From positions 1-11,900 of the forward strand of contig CABSBA010000028.1 in assembly GCA_902475825.1 (NCBI GenBank): 11,900 nt of DNA. The letters run 5' to 3'. The notes beneath the pieces are model-generated. The model was not told the DNA's origin, made no database searches, and saw only the letters and a program-made list of their open reading frames with translations. The stretch's first letter is position 1; each line of letters starts with the position of its first letter. This DNA comes from an uncultured Collinsella sp. GTDB taxonomy: Bacteria; Actinomycetota; Coriobacteriia; Coriobacteriales; Coriobacteriaceae. Shown piece after piece: positions 11,413 through 11,900 of the stretch. The position numbers and the translations under genes were made by a program.

Positions 11413-11900
11413 ATGAAGAAGAAGCTGCTGCTTGCGCCCCTGATGGCTGTTCTGGTTGCGTGCGTGGTTGTGCTTTCCGGCTGCGGAGGTCCTTCGGTTG
11501 AGGAGCTCATTACCGAGGATCTTACGACGCAGTTTGACGAGGTCAAGAACGGTGGCGACGACTTCCTCGCCGGCCTGGAAGAGGCCTCGGGCGACGAGTT
11601 CGAGCAGCTGGGCATCGATCCCAAGGAGTACGCCAAGAGCTATCTCGAGGGCTTTGACTACAAGATCGGCGACGTGACGGTCGACGAGGACAAGGGCACC
11701 GCGACTGCCGAGGTCACCATTACCTGCAAGTCCATGAACCAGATCGTTGAGGATTTTGCCACCCAGTACCAGGAGAAGGTCACCGCGCTCGATTCGATGC
11801 CTTCCGATGACGAGCTATACAAGATGGCCGGTCAGGTTATGGTCGATGTGACCAAGGCTGCTAAGACCAAGGACACCACGGTCACCTTCAAGTACTCCTG
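11413..11900 (+). CDS. Secreted lipoprotein of unknown function, 3' end outside window
   Basis: ATG 11413 follows TGGAGGA with suitable spacing. A nearer upstream ATG at 11408 hits a stop after one more codon. The visible 162 codons start with a lipoprotein signal: KKK, a hydrophobic stretch of about 16 residues, then the lipobox LSGC with Cys24 as the predicted lipid-modified residue. The mature part is acidic, with strings such as EELITEDLTTQFDEVKNG, IDPKEYAKSYLEGFDY and TATAEVTITCKS. This alternation of a helical N-terminal region and beta strands looks like the small cell-surface lipoproteins of actinobacteria and Firmicutes with a DUF5105/DUF4878-like fold, but I cannot name the family with certainty. 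It probably faces outside, anchored in the cell membrane. Its link to crr is only adjacency. No enzymatic motif is visible. Confidence 0.85.
   Translation, partial: MKKKLLLAPLMAVLVACVVVLSGCGGPSVEELITEDLTTQFDEVKNGGDDFLAGLEEASGDEFEQLGIDPKEYAKSYLEGFDYKIGDVTVDEDKGTATAEVTITCKSMNQIVEDFATQYQEKVTALDSMPSDDELYKMAGQVMVDVTKAAKTKDTTVTFKYS

Overview
The window is G+C-rich chromosomal DNA whose gene content suggests a gut actinobacterium of the class Coriobacteriia, probably Collinsella or a close relative. The best pointer is a twelve-pass membrane protein ending in a LuxR-type helix-turn-helix, an architecture abundant in that class. This assignment is inference from family knowledge; no marker gene was searched.

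Layout. Positions 1-2825 hold a leftward three-gene operon: a protein with zinc-binding cysteine pairs at both ends, a double zinc-ribbon membrane protein and an SPFH-domain protein cut by the window edge. A divergent gap leads to the rightward membrane-LuxR regulator (3195-4739). A 510-bp gap full of inverted repeats separates it from a leftward magnesium-type P-ATPase (mgtA, 5250-8018). The mgtA leader appears to contain its own promoter (8297-8325), a 23-codon ORF with a consensus Shine-Dalgarno, and a strong hairpin. pyrE (8456-9139) reads rightward and ends in hairpins, including a textbook bidirectional terminator. A leftward RpiR/MurR-type sugar-sensing regulator (9450-10304) diverges from crr, a free-standing glucose-type PTS IIA protein (10641-11177), followed by its terminator and a partial lipoprotein gene (11413 to the edge).

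The genes are mostly independent housekeeping or accessory units. Possible functional links are the zinc-ribbon/SPFH operon, which recalls the membrane-stress genes ydjGHI of Bacillus subtilis, and the rpiR-crr divergent pair (sugar sensing and PTS).

The most unusual content lies between the genes. At least ten short hairpin elements carry a GGGAC core inside arms that differ from copy to copy yet stay complementary. One pair is in head-to-head, REPIN-like arrangement. There are also a 189-bp multi-segment inverted repeat and a 100-bp nested inverted repeat around a terminator. I see no tRNA, rRNA, CRISPR array or transposase gene. Several very long open frames on the opposite strands of real genes (for example 3-2864 and 6099-8045, both +) are antisense shadows.
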